Assembly (NCBI GenBank): GCA_043789035.1
Contig: JAYWIG010000023.1
Coordinates: 1 to 5,255 of the forward strand
Origin: JAYWIG01 sp043789035
Lineage (GTDB): Bacteria > Pseudomonadota > Gammaproteobacteria > Burkholderiales > Burkholderiaceae_E
Direction of reading: 5' to 3'
DNA length: 5,255 nucleotides
The position numbers and the translations under genes are program-made. The notes under the pieces are model-generated. The model did not search any database and was not told the origin of the DNA. It saw nothing but the letters and a program-made list of their open reading frames with translations. Position 1 is the first letter of the stretch, and every line of letters begins with the position of its first letter. Of this stretch, positions 4,974-5,255 are shown piece by piece.

Positions 4974-5255
4974 TTGGAATCTTTAGCAAAACAAATAGTG
5001 AAGTTCGCTTCTCAATATTTGGAAGGCGCGCCTTTATGCGCAAAAGAACTATTGCATCTCGGTAGCCGCGCCGCGATCGACCAAGCATTGTCGCGCTTAG
5101 TGACTGCTGGCACACTAATGCGAGCCGGTAGAGGCCTTTACGTGCGCCCAGTCAACGGTCAATTTGGTGTTCGTGCCCCATCAACTCTAAAGGTGATTGA
5201 CGGCATTGCAAATATCAGCGGTGAAACCATCACTTCACATGGCGCTGCCGCTGCA
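4974..5255 (+). CDS. AbiEi/DUF6088-type antitoxin-like winged-helix regulator, N-terminal part
   Basis: Ninety-four codons are open from a TTG at 4974 to the window edge. An in-frame stop at 4959-4961 closes the frame upstream. The TTG follows AGGGGG by 4 nt and is the only reasonable start. Residues 4-59 form a winged helix-turn-helix: SRAAIDQALSRLVTAG (31-46) as the recognition-helix region and TLMRAGRGLYVRP (47-59) as the wing. This is followed by APSTLKVIDGIA (68-79) and ETITSHGAAAA (84-94), as in DUF6088/AbiEi-like proteins of about 200 residues. In known systems these repress their own operon and neutralise an AbiEii-like nucleotidyltransferase toxin encoded next to them. That partner would lie beyond the right edge, so a stand-alone regulator cannot be excluded. 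The dyad upstream fits autorepression, and the position just inside a probable tRNA att site fits an addiction module of an integrated element. Confidence 0.85.
   Translation, partial: MESLAKQIVKFASQYLEGAPLCAKELLHLGSRAAIDQALSRLVTAGTLMRAGRGLYVRPVNGQFGVRAPSTLKVIDGIANISGETITSHGAAAA

Noticed and set aside
4805..5065. 86-codon plus-strand frame starting MAPSFENKHM
   Set aside because: It runs through the direct repeat, promoter and operator and overlaps the antitoxin gene in another frame; its composition does not look like a protein.

Overview
The window looks like accessory DNA from a betaproteobacterium, most likely a member of the Burkholderiales (Comamonadaceae-like). The main reason is the Bug-type (tripartite tricarboxylate transporter) binding protein next to a divergent LysR gene, an arrangement very common in that order. 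Base composition is mosaic: the Bug/LysR part is GC-rich, the central dehalogenase gene is more balanced, and the stretch from about 4300 to 4960 is AT-rich. This assignment is inference from gene content, not from a marker gene.

Layout, left to right. On the minus strand, 1-709 holds the first 236 codons of a periplasmic Bug-type solute-binding protein with a clear signal peptide; it runs off the left edge. A shared promoter region (710-852) separates it from a plus-strand LysR-type regulator (853-1637). That regulator is broken: an internal deletion removed roughly 50-60 residues of the effector domain and shifted the frame. A short remnant of an IS66-family transposase C-terminus follows (about 1679-1825).

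The centrepiece is a 694-residue minus-strand reductive dehalogenase (2040-4124). It has an internally duplicated cobalamin-domain fold, two [4Fe-4S] cysteine motifs, no Tat signal and no fused reductase. It matches the cytoplasmic 'catabolic' reductive dehalogenases (NpRdhA type) rather than the membrane-attached respiratory ones. Its Ser422, Tyr426, Lys488 and Arg552 fall at the same numbers as the NpRdhA active-site residues as I remember them. Directly upstream, in the same frame, is a 55-codon remnant of a peroxiredoxin-like (AhpC/TSA) gene.

From 4296 to 4742 there is no convincing gene. Three hairpins (4612-4719) lead to a 23-nt match to the 3' end of a tRNA, probably tRNA-Ser, on the minus strand (4720-4742). 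The rest of the tRNA is missing, as expected at the far end of an element integrated into a tRNA gene. Beyond this apparent attachment site come a 12-nt-spaced direct repeat and a promoter overlapped by a 28-bp dyad. The window ends in the N-terminal 94 codons of an AbiEi/DUF6088-type antitoxin-like winged-helix regulator (4974-5255).

Taken together, one apparently intact dehalogenase sits among a broken regulator, a dead transposase and a dead peroxiredoxin-like gene, beside an island boundary. A plausible but unproven working model is that the Bug protein helps import an aromatic acid and the dehalogenase removes its halogen in the cytoplasm. The electron donor, ring-degradation genes and transporter membrane subunits are not in the window.
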